This document shows, piece after piece, positions 1 to 7,383 of a stretch of DNA of 39,054 nucleotides. Position 1 is the stretch's first letter, and each line of letters begins with the position of its first letter. The notes below the pieces were generated by a model. The model did no database searches. It saw only the letters and a list, made by a program, of their open reading frames with translations, and was not told the DNA's origin. The DNA lies in contig CAIVDC010000007.1 in assembly GCA_903904605.1 (NCBI GenBank), forward strand, positions 1 to 39,054. The letters run 5' to 3'. Position numbers and translations under genes: made by a program. The DNA comes from an uncultured Sterolibacterium sp. (GTDB taxonomy: Bacteria; Pseudomonadota; Gammaproteobacteria; Burkholderiales; Rhodocyclaceae).

Positions 1-286
1 CGATGTACTTGCGCTTGCCGCTGGTGAAGTAGCGATAGGCTACATCGATGGTGATGCCCTGCTCGCGCTCGGCCTGCAGTCCGTCCGTCAGGAGCGACAG
101 ATCGACCGTTTCCAGGCCGCGTCGCTGGGAGGTTCGCGCGATGGCGGAAAGGGTGTCGGCGAGGATCGCCTTGCTATCATAGAGCAACCGTCCGATCAGT
201 GTGCTCTTGCCGTCGTCGACGCTGCCGCAGGTCAGAAAGCGCAGCAGGCCATTGTCGAATTCAGGCAATCGTTCAAAGGCAGACAT
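1..286 (-). CDS. cysN: Sulfate adenylyltransferase subunit 1 (CysN), N-terminal part
   Basis: This is the GTPase subunit of ATP sulfurylase. With CysD it turns sulfate and ATP into adenosine 5'-phosphosulfate (APS) in the cytoplasm, the first step of sulfate assimilation. Only the first 95 or so codons are inside the window; the gene runs off the left edge. The GTPase P-loop GSVDDGKST is at about residues 21-29, and the switch-I type stretch [15 protein letters not shown] follows near residue 75, as in elongation-factor-like GTPases. The ATG overlaps the cysD stop by one base (TGATG), so the two subunits are probably translationally coupled. Whether a CysC kinase domain is fused at the C-terminus cannot be seen. 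Confidence 0.95.
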   Translation of the reverse strand, partial: MSAFERLPEFDNGLLRFLTCGSVDDGKSTLIGRLLYDSKAILADTLSAIARTSQRRGLETVDLSLLTDGLQAEREQGITIDVAYRYFTSGKRKYI

Positions 287-1215
287 CAGAAATATCCCGC
301 TTTCTTTCGTTGTTCCATGGCGGCTTCCGAAGCCTGGTCGTCGAGCCGGGTAGCGCCACGCTCTGTGACGCAGGAGAGCGCCGTCTCCGCGATGATGGCC
401 GCAAGGCTGTCGGCGATCGATTCCACCGGCGCCGTGCACGTGATGTCGCCGACCGTGCGAAAGCGCACGGATATTCGCTCGATCGTCTCTCCCTCCCTGG
501 CCGGTGTCAGCGCTGTTACCGGGACGATCGCGGTGCCCTGGAGGCTTCGCCTCCTGACGACCGGACGTACATGAGCGAAGTAGATCGACGGCAGGTCGAG
601 TTGTTCGCGCTCGATATACTGCCAGACGTCCAGTTCGGTCCAGTTGGAGATCGGGAAGACCCGGACGTTTTCGCCCTTGGAGGTTCGCGCGTTGTAGAGG
701 TCCCAAAGTTCGGGGCGCTGGCTTTTGGGGTCCCACTGACCGAACTCGTCGCGGACGGAAAAAATCCGTTCCTTCGCGCGGGCCTTCTCCTCGTCTCGGC
801 GGGCGCCGCCGATGCAGGCATCGAACTCGAACTCGGCGATGGCTTCGAGCAGCGTCACCGACTGGTGTTTGTTGCGCGACTCGCCCGCCGAATTCTCGAC
901 CACCGTGCCGCGCGCCAGGGAATCCTCCACGGAGCGGACGATCAGCCGTTCGCCGATTGCGGCGGCGTGCCGGTCGCGTGCCGCGATCACTTCCGGGTAG
1001 TTGTGGCCGGTGTCGATATGCATCAGCGGAAAGGGAAATCTTCCCGGGCGAAAGGCCTTTTCGGCCAGCCGCAGGAGACAGATCGAGTCCTTGCCGCCGG
1101 AAAACAGCAGCACCGGGTTGGCGCACTGGCCCGCCACTTCGCGCAGGATGTGGATGGCCTCGGATTCGAGCCAGTCGAGGTGGGAGAGTGTGTGCCGCCT
1201 AAGAACAGCTTTCAT
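286..1215 (-). CDS. cysD: Sulfate adenylyltransferase subunit 2 (CysD)
   Basis: The catalytic subunit of ATP sulfurylase (309 aa, close to the usual 300 or so). It adenylates sulfate to APS, driven by GTP hydrolysis in CysN. The PP-loop SGGKDS is at residues 39-44 in [16 protein letters not shown], and family blocks such as [25 protein letters not shown] and the [10 protein letters not shown] segment are intact. The chosen ATG is preceded by a strong GAGGAGG Shine-Dalgarno sequence; a longer in-frame reading upstream only overlaps cysH in another frame. The start lies 17 nt inside the 3' end of cysH and the stop overlaps the cysN start, so this is a tightly coupled operon gene. Confidence 0.97.
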   Translation of the reverse strand: MKAVLRRHTLSHLDWLESEAIHILREVAGQCANPVLLFSGGKDSICLLRLAEKAFRPGRFPFPLMHIDTGHNYPEVIAARDRHAAAIGERLIVRSVEDSLARGTVVENSAGESRNKHQSVTLLEAIAEFEFDACIGGARRDEEKARAKERIFSVRDEFGQWDPKSQRPELWDLYNARTSKGENVRVFPISNWTELDVWQYIEREQLDLPSIYFAHVRPVVRRRSLQGTAIVPVTALTPAREGETIERISVRFRTVGDITCTAPVESIADSLAAIIAETALSCVTERGATRLDDQASEAAMEQRKKAGYF

Positions 1216-1951
1216 GGGTTTCCTCCTCGCTGAACCGCACTGGAATACGGTGCAGCCCACATTCCTTGGTGCCCGCGCTTTCCCACCACCAGCGGCCGGC
1301 GCGGTGGTCTTCGCCGACCGAAACTGCGCGGGTGCATGGGGCGCAGCCGATGCTGGGGTAGTGGCGGTCGTGCAAAGCGTTGCGCGGCACGTCGTGGCGG
1401 CGAAGATAGGACCAGACTTCCTTCGCGCTCCAGTCGGCCAGCGGGTTGAATTTCTCCAGGCCATTCACCGCGTCGAACTCATGCTGCGGCAGGGCACCGC
1501 GGGTCAGCCCCTGCTGCGCGCGCATCCCGGTGATCCATGCCTGCTTGCCCGCCAGTGCCCGACCGAGCGGTTCCACCTTGCGCGCCTGACAGCAGGCGCG
1601 GCGCAAGTCGACGGACTCGAAAAATGCATTGATCCCGTATCGGCGCGTGTAGTCCTCGATCAAGTCGTGGCGAGGGTAGTAGAGCTTCAGCTTGAGGCCG
1701 TAGCGGCGCTGTACGTCCTGCATCAGCGCGTAGGTCTCCTGCGGCAGGCGCCCGGTGTCGAGCGAAAAGATCTCGATGGAGAGGCCTAGGCGCCGGATCA
1801 GGTCGGTCAGCACCATGTCCTCGGCGCCCAGGCTGTTGGCAAAGGCAGCCGGGGCATGGTCCCGCGCGATCTCGGTGAGGAGCTGCGAGGCGGCCACGAC
1901 CCGGTCGCCCAGCAGTGCCTCGGCTGCGTCGAGTCCGAAGGGCTTGTTCAT
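1199..1951 (-). CDS. cysH: Assimilatory adenylyl-sulfate (APS) reductase
   Basis: Thioredoxin-dependent reductase (250 aa) that reduces APS to sulfite and AMP. The substrate-binding motif SLGAEDMVL is at about residues 40-48 and SLDTGRLP at 63-70. A 4Fe-4S cluster signature, CC at 120-121 plus CAPC at 203-206, marks the APS-using class; PAPS reductases lack these cysteines. The catalytic cysteine is in ECGLH at 230-234. The cluster fits the absence of a CysC APS kinase in the visible operon. The ATG at the end of the reading was preferred over upstream codons because those lie inside the preceding gene. The 3' end overlaps cysD by 17 nt. Confidence 0.96.
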   Translation of the reverse strand: MNKPFGLDAAEALLGDRVVAASQLLTEIARDHAPAAFANSLGAEDMVLTDLIRRLGLSIEIFSLDTGRLPQETYALMQDVQRRYGLKLKLYYPRHDLIEDYTRRYGINAFFESVDLRRACCQARKVEPLGRALAGKQAWITGMRAQQGLTRGALPQHEFDAVNGLEKFNPLADWSAKEVWSYLRRHDVPRNALHDRHYPSIGCAPCTRAVSVGEDHRAGRWWWESAGTKECGLHRIPVRFSEEETHESCS

Positions 1952-1964
1952 GATCCCGCCGGTT

Positions 1965-2501
1965 TCATGCGGCCAGGCGCGTCGCGGTGGCCCGACGCTG
2001 CAGGCTCGACGAAAGGTCGGCGGCGCTCTGGTAGGCCGCGGTGAAGTCGGCGAGGCTCGCCTGGGCATCCTCGCTGTTCTTGTCGGCGCGCAACGCGAAG
2101 GCATCGAAGCCGACGCGCTGAAGATAGAACAACTGGTCGCGCAGCACGTCGCCGGTGGCGCGCAGTTCGCCGCAATAGCCGTAGCGGGTGCGCAGCAGGC
2201 GCGCCGTCGAATAGCCGCGGCCATCGGCGAACCTGGAAAACTCGACGGCGATGACGGTGAAATCGTCCACGTCTGTTGCGATGGCCTCCGGACCCTCTTC
2301 GGCAGTGAGGCGGACTCCGAGCGCCCAGCCGTGTTCGTACTCGCGGCCGATCAACTCGGCGCGACGGGCGCGCCAGACCCGGGCCGGTACCAGCAGACGA
2401 CCTACCGGCAGCTTGATCGTCTCCGGGGTGTCGTCGCCGGTGAGGGTAACGGTTTTCCAGTCGTCATCGATGACGATCCCGTTCTTGATGATGTTAGGCA
2501 T
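1965..2501 (-). CDS. DUF934 family protein of the sulfite reductase locus
   Basis: A 178-aa protein of the DUF934 family, which is regularly encoded beside cysI/cysH in proteobacteria. The characteristic C-terminal half reads FADGRGYSTARLL ... YGYCGELRATGDVLRDQ, followed by LQRVGFDAFAL. It has no signal peptide, no membrane segment and no obvious cofactor site. The ATG is preferred over an in-frame TTG two codons earlier because an AGGAAG sequence lies at a suitable distance. The start overlaps the cysI stop by 8 nt, so it is probably co-translated with cysI. Family members are suspected of helping sulfite reduction, possibly in electron supply where CysJ is missing; that role is an inference. 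Confidence 0.9.
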   Translation of the reverse strand: MPNIIKNGIVIDDDWKTVTLTGDDTPETIKLPVGRLLVPARVWRARRAELIGREYEHGWALGVRLTAEEGPEAIATDVDDFTVIAVEFSRFADGRGYSTARLLRTRYGYCGELRATGDVLRDQLFYLQRVGFDAFALRADKNSEDAQASLADFTAAYQSAADLSSSLQRRATATRLAA

Positions 2502-4176
2502 TTGCAATCTTCCTTTCTTCGTGTGGCGTCGCGTAAACGCGCGACTTGAATGGTGCGACGCCGATGCGGCGCAGCGTGTCGATAAACTGCTCGTCGGCGT
2601 GGCGGTGGGAAAGATAAGTCTCTACGAGGCGCTCGATCACGTCGGCCATTTCGTCTGCGGCGAAGGATGGGCCGAGCGTCTCACCGATACTGGCGCCGTG
2701 ACCTTGGCTGCCGCCGATCGTGACCTGGTACCACTCCTCGCCATGCTTGTCGACGCCGAGCACGCCGATGTTGCCGACATGGTGGTGGCCGCAGGCGTTC
2801 ATGCAACCGGAGATGTTCAGCGACAATTCACCGATGTCGTGGAGGTAATCGAGGTCCTCGAAGCGGCTCTGGATCGCCTGCGCAATAGGGATCGACTTGG
2901 CGTTGGCCAGCGAGCAGTAATCTCCTCCCGGGCAGCAGACGATGTCGGCCAAGTGACCCACGGTCGGCGTCGCCAGGCCGGCCGCGCGGGCTTCCTGCCA
3001 CAGCGGGTACAGGTCGCGCTGCCGGACGTCGGAAAGGATCAGGTTCTGCTCGTGCGAGACGCGCAGTTCGCCAGAGCTGTAGTCATCGGCCAGTGTCGCC
3101 ACCGTCTCCATCTGCGTTGCCGTGATGTCACCGGGGGCGAGACCGGGCGCCTTCAGCGACAGGGTGACGACGGCGTAGCCGGGCACCTTGTGGCCATGGA
3201 CGTTGCGTTCGACCCAGCGACCGAAAGCCTTGTCGTCGCGCTTCCTGACTTCGAACAGCGCGTCCTTGTCCGCCAGGAGTTGATAGTCCGGCGTCGTGAA
3301 ATGCGCGGCGATGCGCCGGACTTCCTCGGCGCACAAGTCTTCAGGGCCGTCCTTGAGCGTTTCCCATTCGGCTTCGACCTGGCGCGCGAATTCCGCCGTG
3401 CCTAGCGATTTGACCAGGATCTTGATCCGCGCCTTGTAAATATTGTCGCGCCGTCCGTGCCGGTTGTAGATGCGCAGGATCGCCTCGCAATAGCTGAGCA
3501 GATGCCGCGACGGCAGGAATTCGCGGATCACGGGGCCCAGGATGGGCGTGCGTCCGAGTCCGCCGCCGACCTGCACGGTGAAGCCGAGTTCGCCGGCGGC
3601 ATCGCGCGTCAGATGCAGGCCGATGTCGTGCGCGGCGGCCACGGTGCGGTCATTCTTGGTGGCATTGACCGCAATCTTGAACTTGCGCGGCAAGTAGGCG
3701 AATTCGGGATGGAAGGAGGACCACTGGCGGAGGAGCTCGGCCCACGGTCGCGGATCGGCGATTTCGTCGGCTGCCACCCCGGCGAAGTGATCCGACGTGA
3801 CGTTGCGGATGCAGTTGCCCGATGTCTGGATGGCGTGCATCTCGACCTCGGCCAGTTCGGCGAGGATATCGGGGACTTCCGGCAGTTTTACCCAGTTCAA
3901 CTGCAGGTTCTGCCGGGTAGTGAAATGCCCGACGCCGCGGTCGTAAGTCCTGGCGACGTGTGCGAGCTTCGTCAGTTGACGGCTGTTGAGCATGCCGTAG
4001 GGTACGGCGATGCGCAGCATCGGCGCGTGGCGCTGCACGTAGAGACCGTTCTGCAGGCGCAAGGGGCGGAACTCGTCCTCCGAGAGTTCGCCGATCAGAT
4101 GGCGTCGGGTCTGGTCGCGGAACTGGGCGACGCGCTCGGCAACCAGGCGATGATCAATTTCGTCGTAGCGGTACAT
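2494..4176 (-). CDS. cysI: Sulfite reductase hemoprotein (CysI-type, siroheme and 4Fe-4S)
   Basis: Catalyses the six-electron reduction of sulfite to sulfide (560 aa). The nitrite/sulfite reductase ferredoxin-like halves are recognisable: FTTRQNLQLNWVKLP and TSGNCIRNVTSDHFAG around residues 85-132, and the siroheme/cluster ligands CCPGGDYC (C415 and C421) and NISGCMNACGHHHVG (C458 and C462), giving CX5C and CX3C. It diverges from enterobacterial CysI in length and has no adjacent cysJ flavoprotein; the next gene is DUF934. It could formally reduce nitrite, but the neighbours cysH, cysD, cysN and cysB argue for sulfite. The start is an ATG after GGAGAA-type spacing, about 20 nt below the permease stop. 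Confidence 0.93.
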   Translation of the reverse strand: MYRYDEIDHRLVAERVAQFRDQTRRHLIGELSEDEFRPLRLQNGLYVQRHAPMLRIAVPYGMLNSRQLTKLAHVARTYDRGVGHFTTRQNLQLNWVKLPEVPDILAELAEVEMHAIQTSGNCIRNVTSDHFAGVAADEIADPRPWAELLRQWSSFHPEFAYLPRKFKIAVNATKNDRTVAAAHDIGLHLTRDAAGELGFTVQVGGGLGRTPILGPVIREFLPSRHLLSYCEAILRIYNRHGRRDNIYKARIKILVKSLGTAEFARQVEAEWETLKDGPEDLCAEEVRRIAAHFTTPDYQLLADKDALFEVRKRDDKAFGRWVERNVHGHKVPGYAVVTLSLKAPGLAPGDITATQMETVATLADDYSSGELRVSHEQNLILSDVRQRDLYPLWQEARAAGLATPTVGHLADIVCCPGGDYCSLANAKSIPIAQAIQSRFEDLDYLHDIGELSLNISGCMNACGHHHVGNIGVLGVDKHGEEWYQVTIGGSQGHGASIGETLGPSFAADEMADVIERLVETYLSHRHADEQFIDTLRRIGVAPFKSRVYATPHEERKIANA

Positions 4177-4197
4177 GGGGTTCTCCTCGGGTCTTGT

Positions 4198-4989
4198 CTA
4201 TTGAGCGACCAGGCGGCCGGCGACCAGGATCAGCATGGCCGCCAGGGTCGGTCTCAGGACGCGTTCCGGCACGCGGCTGCCGAGATGGCTGGCGATGAAG
4301 ATGCCGGGCAGCGAGCCGGCCAGCAGGCTGCCGAGCAGCGCCCAATCGACGCTGCCGAGCCACCAGTGGCCGAGACCGGCCGCCAGGGTCAGCGGCACCG
4401 CGTGGGCGAGGTCCGAGCCCACGATGCGCTGCGTCGTCAGCTTCGGGTAGAGGAACAACAAGGCCGTGATGCCCAGCGCCCCGGCGCCGACCGAGGAGAC
4501 CGACACCAGGGCGCCGAGTGCGGCGCCGACCGCGACGGTCAGCCAGTTCCGGCTCAGTCCGCTCACGCTCTCGGTCGTGGTGGATTTGGCCAGGGCTTGC
4601 AGGCGGCGGCGGAAGATCAAGGCCAGCGCGGTCAGAAACAGGGCTGCGCCCAGCGAAATCGAGATCAGATGGCTGGCATCGCCCAGGGCGCCCCAGGCGC
4701 CGGCTGAAAAATGCCTTGCCACCAGCGCCAGGGTGAGTGCGGCCGCGGGCAGGCTGCCTGCGGCCAGCAGACCGGTGACGCGCCAGTCCACGTTGCCCTT
4801 CGCGGCATGAACCATGGTGCCGCCGGACTTGGTGACGGCGGCGTAAAGCAGGTCGGTGCCCACCGCGGTGGCCGGGTGGATGCCGAAGAAGAGAACCAGG
4901 AGCGGCGTCATCAGCGAGCCGCCGCCGACGCCGGTCAGTCCGACGATGGTGCCGACGGCAAATCCTGCAAAGCTGTATCCGAAGTTCAT
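4198..4989 (-). CDS. TauE/SafE (TSUP) family membrane permease
   Basis: A 263-aa hydrophobic protein of the sulfite exporter TauE/SafE family. The N-terminal GTIVGLTGVGGGSLMTPLL block and the later ALVSVSSVGAGALGITAL repeat are the two halves of this family's inverted-repeat fold, and about eight membrane segments can be seen. It is the first gene of the sulfate-assimilation operon, so transport of sulfate, sulfite or another sulfur oxyanion is likely; direction and substrate are inferred from context only. The ATG chosen has GGGGAAGG just upstream; a much longer in-frame extension would run into the divergent cysB promoter and is rejected. Confidence 0.88.
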   Translation of the reverse strand: MNFGYSFAGFAVGTIVGLTGVGGGSLMTPLLVLFFGIHPATAVGTDLLYAAVTKSGGTMVHAAKGNVDWRVTGLLAAGSLPAAALTLALVARHFSAGAWGALGDASHLISISLGAALFLTALALIFRRRLQALAKSTTTESVSGLSRNWLTVAVGAALGALVSVSSVGAGALGITALLFLYPKLTTQRIVGSDLAHAVPLTLAAGLGHWWLGSVDWALLGSLLAGSLPGIFIASHLGSRVPERVLRPTLAAMLILVAGRLVAQ

Positions 4990-5043
4990 GATCCTTCCCC
5001 CAAGTGCTTGAGGCGCATCGTAATGGCCTCGTATAGATTTTAA

Positions 5044-5065
5044 AAATACTTTTATGTTAGTATTT
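5044..5065. promoter_or_regulatory. Dyad in the cysB / sulfate operon divergent promoter
   Basis: Six-base arms AAATAC and GTATTT separated by 10 bases in an AT-rich island. The island stands out from the GC-rich surroundings and lies between the divergent permease and cysB starts. Minus-strand sequence just downstream contains TATACG, a possible -10 element for the sulfate operon. This is a candidate activator site for CysB; it is based on symmetry and location alone. Confidence 0.4.
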
Positions 5066-5083
5066 AATAACCACTGGTTATTA
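5065..5083. promoter_or_regulatory. Perfect 19-bp palindrome upstream of cysB (candidate operator)
   Basis: TAATAACCACTGGTTATTA is a perfect palindrome with 9-base arms around one central base. It ends 10 bases before the cysB ATG and about 75 bp from the divergent permease start. Its position over the cysB leader suggests autoregulation by the LysR-type protein, and it has the T-N11-A symmetry typical of that family. CysB as the binding protein is an inference from gene neighbourhood. Confidence 0.55.
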
Positions 5084-5093
5084 TGGATCGCCG

Positions 5094-6038
5094 ATGAATC
5101 TGCAGCAGATGCGCTATGTCTTCGAGGTGGCGAAGCGGGGCCTGAACGTCTCCGATGCTGCCGTTTCCCTGCATACTTCACAGCCCGGCGTTTCCAGGCA
5201 GATCCGCGTGCTGGAGGCGGAACTCGGCGTCGATATCTTCGTGCGCCAGGGCAAGCGCCTGACGGGCGTCACGGCACCTGGCCGGGAAATCCTCAAGATC
5301 GCCGAACGGATGCTGCACGACGTGGACAATCTGCGCGGCGTCGGCCGGGAGTACTCCAACGAATCGAGCGGCAGCCTCTCCATCGCCACTACCCACACCC
5401 AGGCGCGCTACGTCCTGCCGCGCGTGATCGAGCAGTTCATGCGGCGCCATCCGGCCGTGCGCGTGAGCCTGCACCAGGGCAGTCCTGCCCAGGTCTGCGA
5501 GTACGTCCTCGCGGGAGAGGCGGACATCGCCATCGCCACCGAGGCGATCGGCCTGCAGGAGGAACTCGTCATGCTTCCCTGCTACCAGTGGAACCGTTGC
5601 GTCGTGGCACAGACCCGGCATCCCATCCTAAAGGCCAGGCCGTTGAGCCTGGAGGAGATCGCCCGGTATCCGATCATCACCTACGATTTCGCCTTCACCG
5701 GGCGCTCTCAGATCAACCAGGCCTTTGCCGCGCGCGGGCTTGCGCCCAACGTGGTGTTGACGGCAATCGATGCCGACATCATCAAGACCTATGTCGCGCT
5801 GGGCCTGGGCGTCGGCATCATGGCGGCGATGGCCTATGACGAAAAGGGCGATCGCGGCCTGCGTGCGCTCGATGCAGCGCACTTGTTCGAATCGTCCACG
5901 ACCCGCATCGGGGTGAGGAAGAATGCCTACCTGCGCGGCTACGCCTATGCCTTCATCGAGTTGTTTGCGCCTCATCTCACGCGCCGCGCGGTGGCGGCGG
6001 CGTTGTCCGGCACCCAGGGAAGCGATCCCGGACTTTAG
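5094..6038 (+). CDS. cysB: LysR-type regulator of sulfur assimilation (CysB/Cbl-like)
   Basis: A 314-aa LysR-family transcription factor. The N-terminal winged helix-turn-helix is at residues 1-60: NLQQMRYVFEVAKRGLNVSDAAVSLHTSQPGVS is the CysB-subfamily version, distinct from most LysR proteins. The C-terminal co-inducer domain starts near residue 90 with SIATTHTQARYVLP, the segment that binds sulfate or acetylserine-type ligands in CysB and Cbl. It is transcribed divergently from the permease-cysI-DUF934-cysH-cysD-cysN operon and is almost certainly its activator. The palindrome at 5065-5083 may serve autoregulation. Choice between CysB and Cbl is uncertain, but a single copy in this place favours CysB. 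Confidence 0.93.
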   Translation: MNLQQMRYVFEVAKRGLNVSDAAVSLHTSQPGVSRQIRVLEAELGVDIFVRQGKRLTGVTAPGREILKIAERMLHDVDNLRGVGREYSNESSGSLSIATTHTQARYVLPRVIEQFMRRHPAVRVSLHQGSPAQVCEYVLAGEADIAIATEAIGLQEELVMLPCYQWNRCVVAQTRHPILKARPLSLEEIARYPIITYDFAFTGRSQINQAFAARGLAPNVVLTAIDADIIKTYVALGLGVGIMAAMAYDEKGDRGLRALDAAHLFESSTTRIGVRKNAYLRGYAYAFIELFAPHLTRRAVAAALSGTQGSDPGL

Positions 6039-6085
6039 ATTCGGTCCGTGTTATCGGGGCGAAGGCATGCTACATTTCGCCTCAA

Positions 6086-6814
6086 ATGAAAACCGACAAG
6101 CCGCCAACAATTTTCCTGCCCGGACTGCTCTGCGACGAAACGGTATGGCGGGCGCAGATGGCTGCGTTCGCCGGACGCTCGGACTGCCGGGTAGCCGATT
6201 ACGGAACGCTCGACTCCTTGCCGGACATGGCCGCATCGGTGCTCGGGCAGGCACCCCCTGAATTCGTGCTCGTCGGGCATTCGATGGGCGGACGCGTCGC
6301 GCTCGAAATGCTGCGCCTTGCGGAAGAGCGGATCAAGGGGCTCGCCCTGCTCGACACCGGATACCAGGCGCGTGTTCCGGGCGCAACAGGGGAGCAGGAA
6401 GCCGCTTCGCGCATGGCGCTGCTCGCGCTGGCGCGCAACAGCGGCATGCGCACCATGGGCGCACAGTGGGCGAGCGGCATGGTCCATCCCGATCGCCTGG
6501 CCGACGTCCCGCTGATGGCGGCGATTCTCGACATGATCGGGCGGAAACCGGTGACCGTCTTCGAGGCGCAGGTGCGCGCGCTTCTGGCAAGACCGGAGAC
6601 GGGTCCGCTGCTGCCGCTGATACGCTGCCCGACGCTGCTGCTGTGCGGGCGGGAGGATGCCTGGAGTCCGCCGGCAAGGCACGAAGAGATGACCCGGTTG
6701 ATTCCGGGAGCGAGGCTTGTGCTGGTCGATGATTGCGGCCACATGTCCACCCTGGAGCGGCCCGGGGAAGTCAATAAGGCGCTGCTCGCCTGGCTGGATG
6801 TGATTGCCGGCTGA
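6086..6814 (+). CDS. Alpha/beta hydrolase
   Basis: A 242-aa cytoplasmic alpha/beta-hydrolase-fold protein. The oxyanion-hole region is FLPGLLCDETVW (about residues 10-21). The nucleophile elbow is GHSMGG with the serine near residue 65. The acid is in LLCGREDAWSPP and the catalytic histidine in DDCGHMSTLERP. The length and short lid region resemble small esterases and the MenH/BioH-like group. The substrate is not evident. A thioesterase gene follows 49 nt downstream on the same strand, so an acyl-thioester or ester salvage role is possible but only inferred. Confidence 0.85.
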   Translation: MKTDKPPTIFLPGLLCDETVWRAQMAAFAGRSDCRVADYGTLDSLPDMAASVLGQAPPEFVLVGHSMGGRVALEMLRLAEERIKGLALLDTGYQARVPGATGEQEAASRMALLALARNSGMRTMGAQWASGMVHPDRLADVPLMAAILDMIGRKPVTVFEAQVRALLARPETGPLLPLIRCPTLLLCGREDAWSPPARHEEMTRLIPGARLVLVDDCGHMSTLERPGEVNKALLAWLDVIAG

Positions 6815-6863
6815 TGTCCCGCAACGGCTGGATCGTCGGAAGCACTGGAACGGAATATTCGCC

Positions 6864-7295
6864 ATGTCGTGCAGCAATAGGTTCAGGACCATCGTCGAAT
6901 TCGGAGACTGCGATCCGGCTAGGAAAGTTTTCTATCCGAACTATTTCAAGTGGTTCGACACCGGCACCCGGCATTTCTTCGTTGCCCACGGCTTTCCGCT
7001 CTGGCCTTCCTTGCGGCTCTCCAGCGGCATAGATGGAGCGCCGCTGGTCGATGCCGCGGCAAAATTCTTCGCCTCCCTGACCTATGGCGACGAGATCGAA
7101 ATCGAAACCTCCGTGCTGGAGTGCGGCGGCAAGAGTTTCACCATGCGTCACCTGATCCGGCGGGGCGACAAAATAGTCGTGGACGGTCGGGAGGTGAGGG
7201 TTTTCGTCGCCGCCGATCCGGAGGAGTCCGGTCGCATCCGTGCCGTGGACGTCCCGGCGGAGGTTCGGGCGCTCTGCGCCGCGCATTCCCAATAG
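6864..7295 (+). CDS. 4-hydroxybenzoyl-CoA thioesterase-type hotdog protein
   Basis: A 143-aa hotdog-fold acyl-CoA thioesterase of the 4HBT family. The active-site block FGDCDPARKVFYPNYFKWFD is at about residues 13-32; the aspartate at position 17 corresponds to the catalytic Asp17 of Pseudomonas 4-hydroxybenzoyl-CoA thioesterase, which supports this ATG. An in-frame TTG 60 nt upstream would extend the protein into the end of the hydrolase gene and is not favoured. It would hydrolyse aryl- or acyl-CoA esters in the cytoplasm; the exact substrate cannot be read from sequence. It is probably co-transcribed with the preceding hydrolase. Confidence 0.88.
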   Translation: MSCSNRFRTIVEFGDCDPARKVFYPNYFKWFDTGTRHFFVAHGFPLWPSLRLSSGIDGAPLVDAAAKFFASLTYGDEIEIETSVLECGGKSFTMRHLIRRGDKIVVDGREVRVFVAADPEESGRIRAVDVPAEVRALCAAHSQ

Positions 7296-7383
7296 TTCAA
7301 ACGTGAAACAAACAAGTGATAGACTGGCCGCGCAGTCCGGAATCGTTTCAGAGCGACTCAAAAAACCACTTTGGAGACAAGAC

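Noticed and set aside
1..4989. Dissimilatory sulfur oxidation (reverse APS reductase pathway)
   Set aside because: CysH is the thioredoxin-linked APS reductase and the operon is paired with CysB; no AprAB, Dsr or Sox genes are seen, so assimilation is the right reading.
4990..5181. N-terminal extension of the TSUP permease to 5181
   Set aside because: It would cross the cysB start and its promoter palindrome; the ATG at 4989 has a good Shine-Dalgarno and begins at the family's normal N-terminus.
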